Assembly: GCA_020698575.1 (NCBI GenBank)
Contig: CM036239.1
Coordinates: forward strand, 44,977,763 to 45,041,762
Source: Bostrychus sinensis
Taxonomy: Eukaryota > Chordata > Actinopteri > Gobiiformes > Eleotridae
Reading direction: 5' to 3'
Length of the DNA: 64,000 bases
The position numbers and the translations under genes were made by a program. Below, in pieces: positions 1 to 13,160 of the stretch. Below the pieces are notes generated by a model. It did no database searches. It had not been told where the DNA came from and worked only from the letters and a program-made list of their open reading frames with translations. Each line of letters opens with the position of its first letter. The first letter of the stretch is position 1.

Positions 1-256
1 TAGAACAAATTTGGGATGAGTTAGAGCGAAGACTGCGAGCCAGGCCTGACCTCACAAATACTCTTCTGGAAGAATGGTCAAAAATTCCCATAAACACTTC
101 TAAACCTTGTGGAAAGCTTTCCCAGAAGAGTTGAAGCTGTTATAGATGCAAAGGGTGGGCTGAAATCGTATTAAACCCTATGGATTAGGAATGGGATGTC
201 ACTTAATTTCATGTGTGTGTAAAGGCAGGTGAGCTAATATTTTTGGAAATATAGTG
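1..256 (+). pseudogene. 3' end of a Tc1/mariner-like transposon with broken transposase
   Basis: The window opens inside a decayed Tc1-type transposase. From base 3 the frame reads EQIWDELERR...LLEEWSKIPI, the typical C-terminal part of Tc1 transposases; the first Glu is probably the third residue of the DDE triad. Near base 110 the reading frame shifts: the continuation (ESFPRRVEAVIDAKGG..KSY, stop at 172-174) is in another frame, so the copy is dead. Downstream, 224-256 matches the usual Tc1 terminal repeat (ggcaggtg...aatatagtg) followed by the TA target site at 257-258. The 5' part lies outside the window. Confidence 0.85.
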
Positions 257-421
257 TATATGATATTTCATGTATATGCTCTATATAAACGTCCTTAAGT
301 GGCACATTTTTCTGATTTATTTTTTCTAAAGAATTAAGTGATTTTTGTTAGTATTATCACCTATTTTTAACAGGAACTATAAACAAGCTGAAGTTTTTAA
401 CCACTTTACTTGAATTTCACT

Positions 422-500
422 ATCCAATTACTAATTAATTAATTGAAAAAGTAATCAACAGATGAATCAATTATCAAAATAATCATTAGTTGCAGCCCTA
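422..500 (-). mobile_element. End of an hAT-like MITE (ctaacgatta family)
   Basis: The stretch ends in ...attagttgcagcccta, the reverse complement of the end seen at 24232. It is rich in attaatt/taatca words like the complete copy. Only one end is recognisable. Confidence 0.5.
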
Positions 501-1915
501 GACCAGTGACTATTTATTTCCTAAGAAAACAAGTATTAACCTACCAGCAATACAATATACAAATACCTACAATGTCTCTGAGTGGAGTCTCCGTGTCCTC
601 CCAAAAGACATGCACGTGTTAGGTCAATTAGTAAATCCCATTTGGTCACAGGTCAATAGAGAGGCTGACAAATATTTATTTTATAATGAAAAAAGTGCAC
701 AGAAAGTCATGTTCATCCAGTCACCCAGCTACACAGAAGGATGTTGCAACGTTACATATAAGGCATTTCCTGTGTTTATGGCTGTGACTAAGGCTGATAC
801 TATTAGAGAAATGTGTTATGGAATAGTTGTGATGCAAATAACATTGTAAATAATATAACTGGCAATAAATGGAATATATTTTTTGACAAAGTGATTTCAA
901 TTAAATTAGTTTTTATTTAATTAAAGCTTAAATAAAAATCAGTACTTAACAAAACTGGGTCAAAATTGACATTTAAAGACTAAACTAGGACATTGTTCTC
1001 ACTGCTTGCTTGAAAGTTCCAGGACATTTTCCACTCATACAGAATGATTGACATGTTATTATGAATTATTATTATGAATATAATCCACGCCCTCATGCAT
1101 TTCACAAGTGTTCTTTTCTACAGTTGGAGCTTGCATTTCTTGTACATTTTAATCTAATCCTTTATACTTGCTTTTGGCCGTTTACCATTTACCGCTTTGT
1201 TAAAATGTTTGTCACAAAAGATATAGATCTGTAATGTTGCTGAGCACATCATAAGTGCAGCAGACCAGTTTTCATGTACATCCTAATTGATAATGTATTT
1301 CTGTATCTATGTAAAGTAAACTACAGCAGATAGACCTATTTTTTTCTATTTTTTTCTGTTAAAACTGGCTTGTTTGGTTTCACTGAGAGAGAACGCGAGC
1401 AAGAAAAACTCGTCTCACTGATGGGAGTTGACCCAATGCTAACGTGAAATATAATAAATGTCACGTGTTAGCACTAGTGATGGGTTAATTAATACATAAC
1501 GTGATAATAACGTGATGACATGCCCAGCCCTAAATAATAATAACAATGAACTCTAACAATGAAGTCTTGTATTGCAATTTTTTAGACACTTAAAGGCGTT
1601 TATGGCCCCCTTTGACCACCACCAAGCACACTCACACTGACACATTCAGTGCGGTGTAAGTGTATGCAATGCCGGGGTAGTGGGGATCAAACCGGCAACC
1701 TTCAGGTTAGTGGGTGAAGGTCTCTCCTGACTGCCGCCCTAAATCAACACTAAAGCAGTTTTTTTTAATCTATTTAAAGGTCTCAACACATTTTCACTGA
1801 AGGCTCTAATAAGATTGTTCTTACACATTTTTGTGATACATTTAGTTTCTTGTGATACCAACACTGAGCTTGCTGATATTACGATAAATATACAATATAC
1901 TGCACTGGTACTGAC
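501..1915. other. etv6: Intron 4 of etv6 (part), no gene seen
   Basis: AT-rich intronic DNA between the Tc1 relic and exon 4. A fragment at about 1600-1735 resembles the tail of the SINE-like family described at 18077, in reverse orientation. Short open frames here have no recognisable protein content. Confidence 0.6.
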
Positions 1916-2053
1916 CATCGAGCTTCATGTGCGGCACTGCAACACTGTCTGGCTGCAGGTGGAAGGAGTTCCCGGGGAAGTAGGTCGAGGGGAAGAACGC
2001 GTGGGGCTTCCTCTGCTTCAGGATGTGCTGCAGCAGTTCATACAGGACGTCAC
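1916..2053 (-). CDS. etv6: etv6 coding exon 4 (end of Pointed domain)
   Basis: This 138-nt exon encodes residues about 109-155. It starts after a ...gttgcag acceptor (AG at 2055-2054) and ends before gtcagt (GT at 1915-1914). It carries DVLYELLQHILKQRKP, the last helix of the ETV6 Pointed (SAM) domain, nearly identical to vertebrate ETV6, followed by a more variable segment. The exon ends in phase 1 at coding nucleotide 463, the same boundary as human exon 4, though it is 3 nt longer; exon 1 is 3 nt shorter. The Pointed domain mediates head-to-tail polymerisation of this nuclear repressor. Later exons, including the ETS domain, are beyond the left edge. Confidence 0.95.
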
Positions 2054-3519
2054 CTGCAACAAACAAGGAAGGTCAAAAGTCACCAGGCATATAATGTAAT
2101 CACAACATGCCGTCATGCAGCGAATCAAGTTCCTTTTCTTCTTCTTCTGCTCAGTGTTGGCCTTCCTGGCAGCTGCAGGGTTGAGTAACACTGGAGACAT
2201 CATTAGGAAGCGACATGTTTGTTACTAGAAAACCAGTTCCTTGATTTAGATTTGAATCTAAGCAAACTGGGTGGCCTAGATTTGATTTGGACAGGGAATT
2301 ACATGATGTGGTGTTACTTTGACTTTTAAATGACTTCTAACACAGTTTTTTTGTTTTAAAATACTTCAAATAAGAAAATACTACTTCACTTTGAAATGAA
2401 CTAGTGAAATACACCGACTTAGGCACAATATTCTAACTTACTGACGTGTGCATGTTTATGAAAAGAGAAGAGAGTATTTGCAGCATAACTGGTAATAATT
2501 TCATTTGTTTGGGAAGAAGGGAGAAAATTGTTTCCATTGCACGTGACAACAGATTAAATTAAAAAGTAGCCAAAGCACCACTGCAAGCCTTTTCCCCGTA
2601 GACTCTATGTAAAAGATGTTTATGAGTCTGTGGAGCAACAAAACTAAAATCTTGCTGCAAGTTTTGAAAATACAAAAGTCTTAAAAAAAGGGGAGACACT
2701 ACAGTCAACATGCATTTTTTTTCAGTTTTTGAGCCAGTTTTCTCTGTTAACATTTAAGGTGTTTAGCTTAATACATTTAGTAAACTTGTGTCCATGGATT
2801 TCTGTCTGAAATATTAATTTTAAATATTTATTTCAAAGGCCATTTTCTCAGAGTGTGAGTTTTTCTTACAACTACAAGCACGGAATTTTCCATTCTTTTA
2901 CTTAACTGTATTTTGAAGGCTTTTTCAGAAGGATTTGTTGGTATAGAACTCCCTGCCTGATTTATTTGTCATTTTGCTCATAAAAACAAGGCATATCAAC
3001 AAAATGAATAAAGAAATTTAAACCTGGCTTTATGGAACATACAGATCTTGTTTTTAGAAATGTATGAAAATGTGCACATTTTTCTGTACATAATGCATAA
3101 TTTGCATATGAAAACATGTATTACCATTTTTTCTATATTTACCGTATGTCAGAAATCTACGGGAAAAGATTCACTTTGATATTTATTAGTTAAAAAATAA
3201 AAATAAAACATAAATAAGCCAACGCATGTCACACATCTCCTACTCTGTTAGTGTTTATGTCGGTTTCCCACCACTACAGACCACTCCATTACAGAGGTAA
3301 TATGATCACCTTTCTCTAGTGATTATTAGTGCCTTTAACTTCTTCACAGTCATTATAGCCATAATGTACAAGACAGTGCTCTGGACACTAACAACAGCAG
3401 CTCCCATAAAGTGTAAAGTGGAAACATGTTTTTGTTCATTTTGTTTATTCATCTTCTTCAGCTCATTCTCTTTCAGGAGTCGTGGGTGCTGGTAACTATG
3501 GGCTTTAGGTTTAAAGGAG

Positions 3520-3910
3520 CAAAAACTGACTCAAGTAAAAGTATCACATGAAAATTTCTACTTACGTAAAGGTATAAATGTACTTACTGCAAATGTACTT
3601 GTGAGTAAAAAAGTAAAAGTATTTTGCATAGATTCAAGAACTAAAAAATCTGTTAAATGTGAGGGATTTTGCTGAAAAACTGTGCTGAAAACTAATGGGT
3701 AACAAGAGAGTGTCTACAAAGACGACACTACAAAAACTAAAGATTTTAAACCAAATTCAAAATACTTTTATACTTTAAACTCATTTTAAAAAAGGGCATG
3801 GGGTGTAAAAAGCACAGATAATTGCTCTAAAATGTAGTGAAGTAAAAGCAGCCCTTGTAAAATTTACTCAAGTACAGAGTCATGAAAATTGTACTTTTAC
3901 TTCGTTACAT
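3520..3910. repeat. Dispersed repeat rich in 'aagtaaaagta' (family G)
   Basis: Contains ctcaagtaaaagtatcacatg and repeated agtaaaagt/aagtac words. The same blocks recur at 51535-52215 and, in part, near the right edge (63945-64000). No coding content; the class is not identified. Confidence 0.6.
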
Positions 3911-4028
3911 TCCAGCACTGAAGGGAGGACACGCAGACTCCACCCAAAAAGACTGTAACAGCTGGTCCAAGGATCGATCCCACAACCTCCTTGCTTAAGG
4001 GCGAGAGCACTAGCTGTTCTGCTACCAT

Positions 4029-4463
4029 TAGGGCTGGGTAAAGATGTCAAAGATCAACTATTGAAAGAGCACTTAGTATCTAACTATCACTAACTGCAAA
4101 TACCAAGATCCTTCAAAGTACAGACATCTCACTGACTATTTCTTAAAACCAATACTTTTTAACAGCTTTCACCATAAATGTAACTTAGTTTACACTTAGT
4201 AACTTCAACTATGAACTATTAATCATAAATCACATAACAACACTTATAACTGATAACACCATACTCCTTATCACCTTGAAGTTTGTGTTTTGTTAAATTA
4301 AGAAAGTTTTGTTAAAATAAGAAAGTTTTTTTGTTTTTATCATATTTTTGGGGAAGGTTTTAGAAGGTGAATCAAAAAAAAGTATTGTTTAGATACCGGT
4401 GTCAAAAAACAGGTATTGTTATGTACTGCTATTGAAAAAATTCTAAAACGGTACCTAGCCCTA
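4029..4463. mobile_element. hAT-like MITE
   Basis: Starts tagggctgggtaaagatg and ends ggtacctagcccta, giving short inverted ends. The flanking 8-mers gctaccat and gcaattat agree at only 5 of 8 positions, so the target duplication is eroded. It lies in an older relic at 3915-4028. Confidence 0.55.
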
Positions 4464-5475
4464 GCAATTATGGCCTGTTTTTTTTAAATTAAACTTTGGA
4501 ATAATAATATTTTTGGCATTGTTCAAAGTCTAAAATATTTAAGAAATCAATTCATTTTCTTATTCACGCCTTCTTAATGCACATCAAAGACCCAAAGTTA
4601 CTGGGATAGGCTACAGTCACCCGTGCCACCTGATGAGAGGAAGCGGAAGATGAATGAATAGATGAATAAACAAAGTGAATTTTTAAATGAATCCTGGTAT
4701 ATATTGTAGATTAGACAAGAAATCAGACTTCAGCACAAGCTCTCCAGAGGCTGAATAGTGGAACACTCTGTTGACACAAGTAAATGAGCTGTAGTCCTTT
4801 ACTCTGCTTTAAAGAGCCCATAAAGAAGTGGTGACACCTGGCACAAAGCCCTGCGCTGGAAGTTCACTCAACAATACTTTTACATGACGCATAATTACAG
4901 CAAGACATGCCATTTAACACACCCTTGGCGTATTATGTTATTTATATGGGTTTACAATAACAAGGAAATGATTCTCATGAAGGAAGTGAAGGTAACTTGC
5001 AGACGAACACACGCCCCTTTCACTTCTCGATTTCTGGTCGTGTGGCGTTTGACAAGCACTGTGGGGAAAATTCCTGCTTCCTGGTGTGCTATTTTGCTCC
5101 TATTGTCTGCATATGTATCATACGGTTAAACTTGCAATGTGTGAAACTATGAGGAGGAATGTGGTAATATAACTGGAGATAACTGGATGTCATTTTTGAC
5201 GTAAAAAAAAAACAAAAACAAAAAGAGGTTATGGCAATAAATTTTTAGCACAGTTCAAACAATCCATTTCCAGCATTAATCCACAAAGATGATCTGAAGT
5301 CTGCAACAGATTTAGAGTTCCAAAATTGTGGTATGTGGTTCAGGAGTTTAATTGCACATACAAAAGGTGAACGGTTAAAATTACGAGAAGTTGGGTAGGA
5401 GATTCCAGTCTTTGCTGTTGTAAGTTCGAGGAGTGGGGCAAAATTAAACTAGGGCTCTTAACAATGCACCGTTAA

Positions 5476-6374
5476 AGAGTAACTCACCCCTGGCCCAGGC
5501 CTGACTCCGCCCACTGCCAGAGATTGAAAACTGTTCAAAAAATGGGCAGAGACCTGGCAGAGACAGAGGAGGAGAACTGAGGGAGGAGCGAGGCCTGGTC
5601 CTCCACAGCAGGGTTGCCAAGTCTCCGAAAGAGGAAAAAAAAAATACAGGACGTCTGGACTAATGTTTTATGTTGCTTTTATAATAACACAGCTGAAATA
5701 TTGTGAGAAAGGCGTCGTGCACCGCCACGGTAACGTGTGCGTCAGATCGCGTCTTTATTTACTGGTATTATTTCAGCTGAGAGCTCTTTTTGATCGTATC
5801 TCCGCGAGTAAGAAATCGATTGTCATCAAACAAAAAGTGACTTAAAGCGTGGCAAGACTAAAACACATCTGTGGAGTCAAAACTCTCCCCAATGTCACTA
5901 ATTTGTAGGTTTATACTGTCATTGATCAGGCTCATTATGCCTTATTGTGCGCTGACAAGCGGGACAGTGGAAGCGCAACCGTGAGAGGGGAGGGGGGCGA
6001 AGGAGACTGAATGGTAAATGCGGGGCTGAGTGGCGTGTTTAGGAAAAAGACCCACACCTGGCAACAGCGGGACTGGGACTGAGCGCGCGAGGGAGAGAGA
6101 CAGTGAGGGCGTGGAGAGCACAGGGTCGTGGGAGGAGGTACTTGGCACAGGTGTGGTAACAAGGTCAAATACTACGTCACACTTGCCTATCTGGAACTAT
6201 TGAGCAGAAATCCCACTGTTTGACCCTACGGTTTTCACTACAAAATGTGAATTTAGACCTTTTTTTTTACAAAACGGTCAAACATAAGGCTATAAATAGT
6301 GAGATGTATCACTAAAGCCCTGTTTGTACAGCTGATCAACAAAAAAAAAATTTGGTTTAGGGGCGAGTTGCTCT
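5476..6374. mobile_element. TTAA-flanked MITE, piggyBac-like
   Basis: The ends are inverted repeats: agagtaactcacccct on the left and aggggcgagttgctct on the right (14 of 16 match). Both sides are flanked by TTAA (5472-5475 and 6375-6378), the target site of piggyBac transposases. The interior is CpG-rich near 5700-6170 and has no open frame resembling a transposase. Confidence 0.7.
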
Positions 6375-6598
6375 TTAAGCAATTTGTAACCATAGCCTGG
6401 TGAGGGGGGAAAAAATTCAGTGTTTGTGGAAATTTGTAACTTCTCAGCACTGATGAGTAAAGAAACATGGACTCTGGTCATTGATGGACAAGTATTTTCT
6501 TGCTAAGAAAGGTTTGACCGTACTCCGACAGAGTAACAGCAGGACAAATTTGCGATATATTGTGCAGTCCTAATTGTAAAGCCAGGTATACACTGCAC

Positions 6599-7046
6599 TA
6601 GGGCTGCACGATATGGCGAAAACATGCGATATTCGATAACTGTTGAAAATTGCGATAACGATATCAATGCGATATTTGAAAATAGAGCCTGCTTTTTGAA
6701 CATAGTAAGTTAAATTCACTACATTTGACAAAAATGTAAGTTCCTGTATTTACAAATCAAAACAGCAACAAAATCAAGACTTAACACAGACTAATCCAGG
6801 AATAAAACAAGGCTAAGCTGTGACTAAAGTAATTAAATTATCACTAAAACTGGACTTTTTAAACATTTTTATTTAGTCACAACACATGTTCTTTTAAGGC
6901 TCTGGTGGAAAATGATTCTTCAGTGTAAATCTCTGTCAGATGGAAGACCACAGCGTTATTGTGATATATTTAGATTCTTGCGATACGGATATTGCATTTG
7001 CTGATATTGCGATAATGAAAATTTTGCGATATATTGTGCAGCCCTA
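6599..7046. mobile_element. hAT-like MITE with 8-bp duplication
   Basis: Ends are tagggctgcacgatat and atattgtgcagcccta, inverted with one mismatch. It is flanked by cactgcac (6591-6598) and cattgcac (7047-7054), 7 of 8 identical, as expected of hAT insertion. The interior is full of gcgatat words. A stray copy of the same end sits just upstream at about 6550-6572. Confidence 0.8.
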
Positions 7047-8140
7047 CATTGCACATTTCATAACCCTCTGATGAAAGAAAAATCATCCGTCGTAGTTTAA
7101 AAACAGTGGTCGTACGTCTCATAGTGAGACAGAGATAAAGATCACAGACAGAGCCGTCTTAGGACCACAGCTTTCTAACCTGCTTCCAGATCACCAGAGC
7201 TACAATGACATAAACAGTGCACCTAGAGCCTAAAATTAGCTTCGACTGACTTCGGTTGTAGCCATGATTTTAAGTTTAAAACCATCGCATAGTGTGAACA
7301 AGCAGCAGTTTGCGATTTATGGTTTCCACATGAAGCTGTGTGACTTCCACAATTCTTTTAAGACAAAATAAGAATAAAAAAAATGCACAGTGTATATTCG
7401 GCGTAAGTCTGAATAAAAACATGAAAGGTAAAGCCCCATTTGAAACAATAAAACAAGCAGATGTCATGGTTTTTTTTTCCAGTCTTGACTTGTCAGTGGC
7501 TGATTCACAGAAGAGAGGGCTGTGGAGTTCCAAGAATATTCTTTCAGCGAGGCATAAACAGAGAAAGACATGCCGCGCAGCAGGGTGCAATGTAAACTCT
7601 GCCCTTACTGTACTGAGCCGAAGTGAATAGATTAGTAACTTGCAGGTTGCACCGGTTTTGCATTTCTATTGTTCCTACCTTTAAAAATAAACAGCCTATG
7701 AGAGGTTTGTCGACGCAAGACATGGGTTAAATAACTACGCAACTGCTCAGATAACTAATATGCAGTGAGAGCAATTCTTGGGCCGTCGGTCACGCCCCGT
7801 CTAAAGCCCACAGTTGCTAGGATAGGCTCCAGTCACAGGCTTTCTGTTCTTTTTCAAATACCTGCCCAGGGAAGACAAACTGAGCACTGCAGGGAGAGAA
7901 GTGCATGTACTGTATGTATTTTTTTGGGTTTGGGACATCTACAATATGTGAAGTGAACTTGTAATATGACCTATAACACTAAGCATTTTAAGGGTCATCA
8001 GAATGTCCTAGCAGGGCTTCCATAGCTGCCTGCATCTGTAAAACAAAGCGAGTCTGTTGTGAAATTGCAGACAATAATTATTTACTACATCTCAGGCAGT
8101 TCTGAACAAGTAAAAAAAAATTTAGTGTTAGGAATTTTAA

Positions 8141-8586
8141 AGGGGCTATATTATGCAAAAAACAACTTTCTACCATGTTATAATGTTCCCTTTTCAAAAA
8201 CATACATGGAGTTGTGTTTTGCTTCATTCACACATGTTTAAGTAGCCTCTATTCTCTGGCACGGATGTTCTAAGCCCACAAAACACACATTTCCACAAAC
8301 CCCCGCCCACTCCAGGAAGCACTGACCAATCAACAAGCCCTCTACATCCAGTCTGCTCTCATGTTTTTATCCAAGTTTAAGGAAGTGAAGTGCTTTTTTC
8401 CTTCCATTATGTTCAAAAGACCACACACACACACACAACACTGCTGCTCTGTTCTGTATGGCACTAGCAGATGTTAAAACAGTTTATTTTTGTCACATAA
8501 TGAATATAAAGGTTGTACAATATGCAGTGCTTTTCTAGAGGTGACCAAGATTGGTTTAAATATATGACAATGATAATATAGCCCCT
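8141..8586. mobile_element. TTAA-flanked MITE (family B, complete copy)
   Basis: Begins aggggctatattatgc and ends ataatatagcccct, flanked by TTAA at 8137-8140 and 8587-8590. Internal words such as gttataatgttccc, ggagttgtgttttgcttcat and actccaggaagc..tgaccaatcaac recur in copies at 43232-43755, 45507-45970, 30455-30660 and, inverted, 20860-21325. Confidence 0.8.
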
Positions 8587-11569
8587 TTAATTACTTCTAT
8601 AAATGAGAGATATTCTGAACATTGTTTATAGTAACTGCCGGATTTTTTTTTTTTACTCCTTTGACATTTAGCCATTTCCCTTATGTGGGGCTTATTACAT
8701 CTTATGATAATATTTCACAATACAGAGTTTTCCCTCCCACACTTATGACCAACACGTCACATAGCTGCATTATTTCACACAACAAACAGAGCAGAGCTAG
8801 AAAGAGGACTGATTTTTTTTCCCTCAAATTCAAGTATTGTTACATGGCCGCCCAAAAAATGTAGGGTTACAAAATACTCATAAAGTTTGTCTCATATAAA
8901 AATTAAAAATAACACTCAAATGCGCACAAATTACTTTTTAGCCATTGATGTTATATGATGTAATTAAATCTAACTTGCATCACCTGCCTCCAGCTCTGGG
9001 CCAGAACAAATGCCCTTTGACCTCAGCTCTTATAGAAACCACAGAGCTGTACTTACAATTTAGAAGGACCCATATAATGATTTTTTTCAGCCTTTTTTTA
9101 AATAATTCTGGAAACCTTTGCATTAGTTTTGTAACCTAAATTAATATATATGTATGGAAAATATCTTCTTTGGGGAAGCTGTTACTTTGACTGTGTCGGT
9201 CGCCCCCTGCAGAGCATAAAACTGCTATTTAGCACAGCTATTAGCATTGTAGTGAGAGCACTTCCTGGTTTCACATAGTCTATGGAGAGCAGTGAGGCTG
9301 AGCGTTTTCAGCTCTTGAGAAAGAGATGGATGCAGCACAGGACTACTCAAACATGCGTGAATGAAACAAAACACTACTACAGGTATGTTTTTGAGGCGCA
9401 AACATCATAACCTGATAAAAAAAAAAAAAAAAAAAGCTGAATAGGAGACCTTTAACCAATCGTAAGTGGTTTTATAAGGGGCTAAAACAAAGACTGCACA
9501 AGAGTTGTTCAACGGAGAACAGAGAATGAAGAATCAGGTCAGAAAACTATTCCATAATGGGAAATATTTAGATTAGAAGATTACAGATTACCTGGCTTAA
9601 ATTATACTCAATTACAAGTAAAATTATAGTCCTATAGACCCTTCTTGTGTTTGTGAACAGAATGTTTGCGTTCCAAAGACTGGTACTGGAAGTTTAGCCA
9701 TTAAATATGGAAAATTAGGAATAATCAAGACAGGTTTGGCAAGTGACAACAACTCAACTACATGTGAGTAAAATCAAAGCCTGGTTAGAAAACATTAGCG
9801 AGTGTGTCAACATTTAGCCGTTTTATTTAATGTTGCAATTAGTTCCTGCTGTCCAAAAACATTTAAATTTATATTTTAATTTTGCTCCCTCGTCGAAATG
9901 AATGGGATAGAATGTTAATCCCAGTGACAGGCTGCGTGCACAACTTTTCTTTTATATAACTTTTCTTCTATATAAAAACTACAAAAAAAAACAAAAAAAA
10001 ATTCAAATTAACCCAAAAACAAAATCCACTTACAGTAATTTGAGTATGTGTAATTTATTACTTCCACCTCTAAAAAAGAGCAATGTCACAGTTCCCAGCA
10101 CGTCAAAAATTAAAACTATATTTAGAAATTAAGACAAAAACAGTTTTGTTTTTATTTTCCGGGCTGCTGCAGTTGCGGGGGTGACGGTTAGGGTTGGTGT
10201 GTGCACTTCCTGATAAACGGACGCCACTTCCTCCCCCAACTGCCTCCAAATTCACCTGATACTACCCCCTTCCCCCGCCTCCGCCCCATTTATTGATTAT
10301 TAAGGAGTACTTTATCTGTAAACACATTGATTTAAGAGCTGTTGAGGCTACAAACGTTCAGGTGTAAATAAACTGTGCATTGATTTAAAAGAGCACTTTC
10401 CTTTATGTATCAATTTTCATTTTAAATTTTGGCTGTTTTGTAAAGACGTCATCCTTGTAACCTGATCCTAACAATGACTTTCCACTTTCTGTGATATTAT
10501 TGGGAATTTCTCTCACCATTTCAGACACAGGGGATCTCTTTGCGCCAGTCCCAAGCCTGGATAAATGAAGAGGATTACGTTAGGAAGGGCATGGGGCGTA
10601 AAAACCTATGCCAAATGGATATGCCAATCTCTGCACACTAGGAGGCAGATGATTTGCTGCGATTCTTGTTTTGCTGATCCATTTTTAGATTCAGTTCGTG
10701 ATTAAATGACTCCCTTGAAAAAAACAATGAATGATGCTTGTGACCTCTATGCCTAAAGGCTCATTTCTGTCTGTACGTTGGTCCATTTCCGCAGAGCTTG
10801 TGAATACATATGAATTGAGAAGTATGTGTGACATGTGTTGACTGTTGGGAACACTAGTGAACACAGCTCAACAGTCAAAGCAGAAGAAACTGTAGCTAGT
10901 CGCCGTATATTCAAAGGCCGAACAGACTATAGCCATTTTCGCCTCATTTTCGCCATTAAATGTGGTGTAACAACCTCCGTCAGCACCGCCATGTTTGTTG
11001 TTACTGTTGCTCATTTTTCTTCCGTCTTGGTATAATCTTGGACTGATTCCGATTGCCCCCTACTGGTTATTTAACATAACACAAATGTGGACAGAGAAAA
11101 GAATTGGAAGTATAAATGCTGTGACAATAACAACGCTTGGAAAAGGATGGATCTATTTAGTTACAAAATAAGAGTCTAAATGAGCCTTAACTCTACCACG
11201 TTTTTAAAGGTCTATGGTGTTGGTTAAAATCTAGGGCTGAACAATAACTGATTATTTTACAGTTTATTTGCTTGTCACATATAGTTTTTTTTTTAAAAGC
11301 AGGTGGATTTCACTGTAGGTAAGGCTGAACTATCTATCATATTATATCTTGTGGTTATGGAAGAATGCAGAAGGAAAATATTCACATAACAGCTACAATC
11401 GCAAAATAAAATAAAGACAATTCAATTTTTTTCCCCTAAAATTACATTAGAAACACTACTTTTATGTGAATTAATTATAACTCTTCCCAAAATAAAACAT
11501 CCAATGAAACCAATTTTACATTAAGTCTGGATTCATGCATAAATCTAGAGATATAAAATGGTGAGGTAC

Positions 11570-11734
11570 CAGAGTGAGGTGATCTGTAGCGGAAGTCCTC
11601 CTTGGTGAGCAGCAGCAGAGCTTTGCCATTCATCTGGAAGGAGTTGCTGGTGATGGGACGAAGGGCAAACTCTTTCTCTGCCCATCGCAGCCACTGGGCC
11701 ACGTCCTCCCTGCTCCAGTACACCGGCTGCAGAC
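11570..11734 (-). CDS. etv6: etv6 coding exon 3 (core of Pointed domain)
   Basis: A 165-nt exon, the same length as human ETV6 exon 3. The acceptor is ttctctgacag (AG at 11736-11735) and the donor GT lies at 11569-11568. Its first two bases complete an Arg codon begun in exon 2. It encodes residues about 54-109, including VYWSREDVAQWLRWAEKEF and MNGKALLLLTKEDFRYRSPH, diagnostic of the ETV6/Pointed domain. ETS paralogues other than ETV7 do not share this wording, and no second copy is visible in the window. The exon ends in phase 1, which joins exactly to exon 4. Confidence 0.97.
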
Positions 11735-12821
11735 CTGTCAGAGAAATAAAGAAGATGTATTTTACCAATTGTATATTATAGACTGAATACGTAAAAGCAG
11801 GACCGAAATTAACAAGCATTTTTATACTTGTATCCCAAATTCTGTTAATGGCTGATGTCTGAGATTTAACAACATGTAAAGTAACTATATGATTCAATAA
11901 TCTGCCTCAAAAACTATTCACTATTTATTATGAGTGTAACAAGATCTGGCTCAGAATGTCACCAGATTCTTAAGAAAGTGAAGCGGTCTTGTCATCAGAT
12001 TCTGTTTGCACAGGGAGTTTGTGCCAAAACAGTTAGCAGTTTATATGTTACAGCCAAAGTGAGAAATTAGGCATTCTATAGGAAATATCAAAGGTAGGTT
12101 CACCTAGGTCTTTAATAGAATTTCTAAAGGCATATATGCAAAGTAGAGAATCACTGCTTCTCTGATAAAATAACATAACCTTTTTTAATTGTGAAAATTA
12201 AATATTGGATACATAAAATATTTTGCTAGTTTTCTTTAAAATAATGAAAAAATACAGCATTTTTCACACTTTGCCTAAACAGCACTGGGCAGTAACTGGT
12301 TCTATTACTGTATAACATTCAATATGTTGTGGTAAATGCCATTTGAATCATATAATTAAATTTTTTAACTGTAATTCTGTATTTGCAATTTTACAGTAAA
12401 TGTAACACTTTTTCATTAATTTATCTTTGAGGAACTATTCAAAATAGCATAAAAAAATTCATGTTCTTGTGAAGCCCATCTCGTGTCTTTTCTCGTCTTG
12501 TGGGATTGTGTCTCGTCACATCCCTACAATATCTACACTGGACAACTGACAGCAATTCATAGTCCACGAGTCGTTTTATGCAAACCTTTCAGATGGCAAC
12601 AAATAAGCCATGCATGATGTTTAATGAGATCCACACTTTGAATTTTGGGCTATAAATGCATCAGATTATGATTTTTTTTTTTTTTTCAAATGCACATTTA
12701 GTAATTGATTACTATATGTTGTATATGCATATATTCACTCAATCAGATTGCGTTTAAAGTTTTAAGAAACAGGAAATTGAAAAATATGATAAAAGTAAGA
12801 GTAAGGAAGTAAATTCAACCT

Positions 12822-13160
12822 TATCAACTCTCTGTTACTATCAGGCAATCACAGCCTGCCACCTTTGCGTCTCATCCAATCATCTCTCAAGCCATTTATA
12901 TACATTATACACCCTCTGCCCTCAAACATCCTGCTGTTTCAGCTACACGCTACAACCCTCCTCCACCCCCAGATCCACCTAGCAGCAGAACCATGAGCCT
13001 CCTCGGCCACTCCATCTCCTCCTCTTCATCGCCACCAATGTCTAGGCTCCAGTGGCAGAAATTGTACCCAAATAATCTATCAAACTCTCCCTTCATCGCA
13101 TCGCTGAGGTCTGTACCTGCTGGGGTCAAAACACCAAAGTTTATTCCTTAAATAAATAAT
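12822..13160 (+). repeat. Dispersed repeat, first of two direct copies (family I)
   Basis: Shares ordered blocks with 37441-37705: ctgttact.tcag.caatcacagcctgcc, tcatccaatca, gtttcagctaca, aaccctcctccacccccag and tttattcctt. No coding frame is conserved between the copies. Confidence 0.65.

Larger units (their letters stand above)
2054..11569. other. etv6: Intron 3 of etv6 (9.5 kb), repeat-rich
   Basis: This intron holds mainly transposon relics: a repeat at 3520-3910, hAT-like MITEs at 4029-4463 and 6599-7046, TTAA-flanked MITEs at 5476-6374 and 8141-8586, and a decayed related copy at about 9170-9455. There is a short CA run at 8420-8438 and a polyA tract near 9418-9436. I see no further coding exon. 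Confidence 0.7.
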
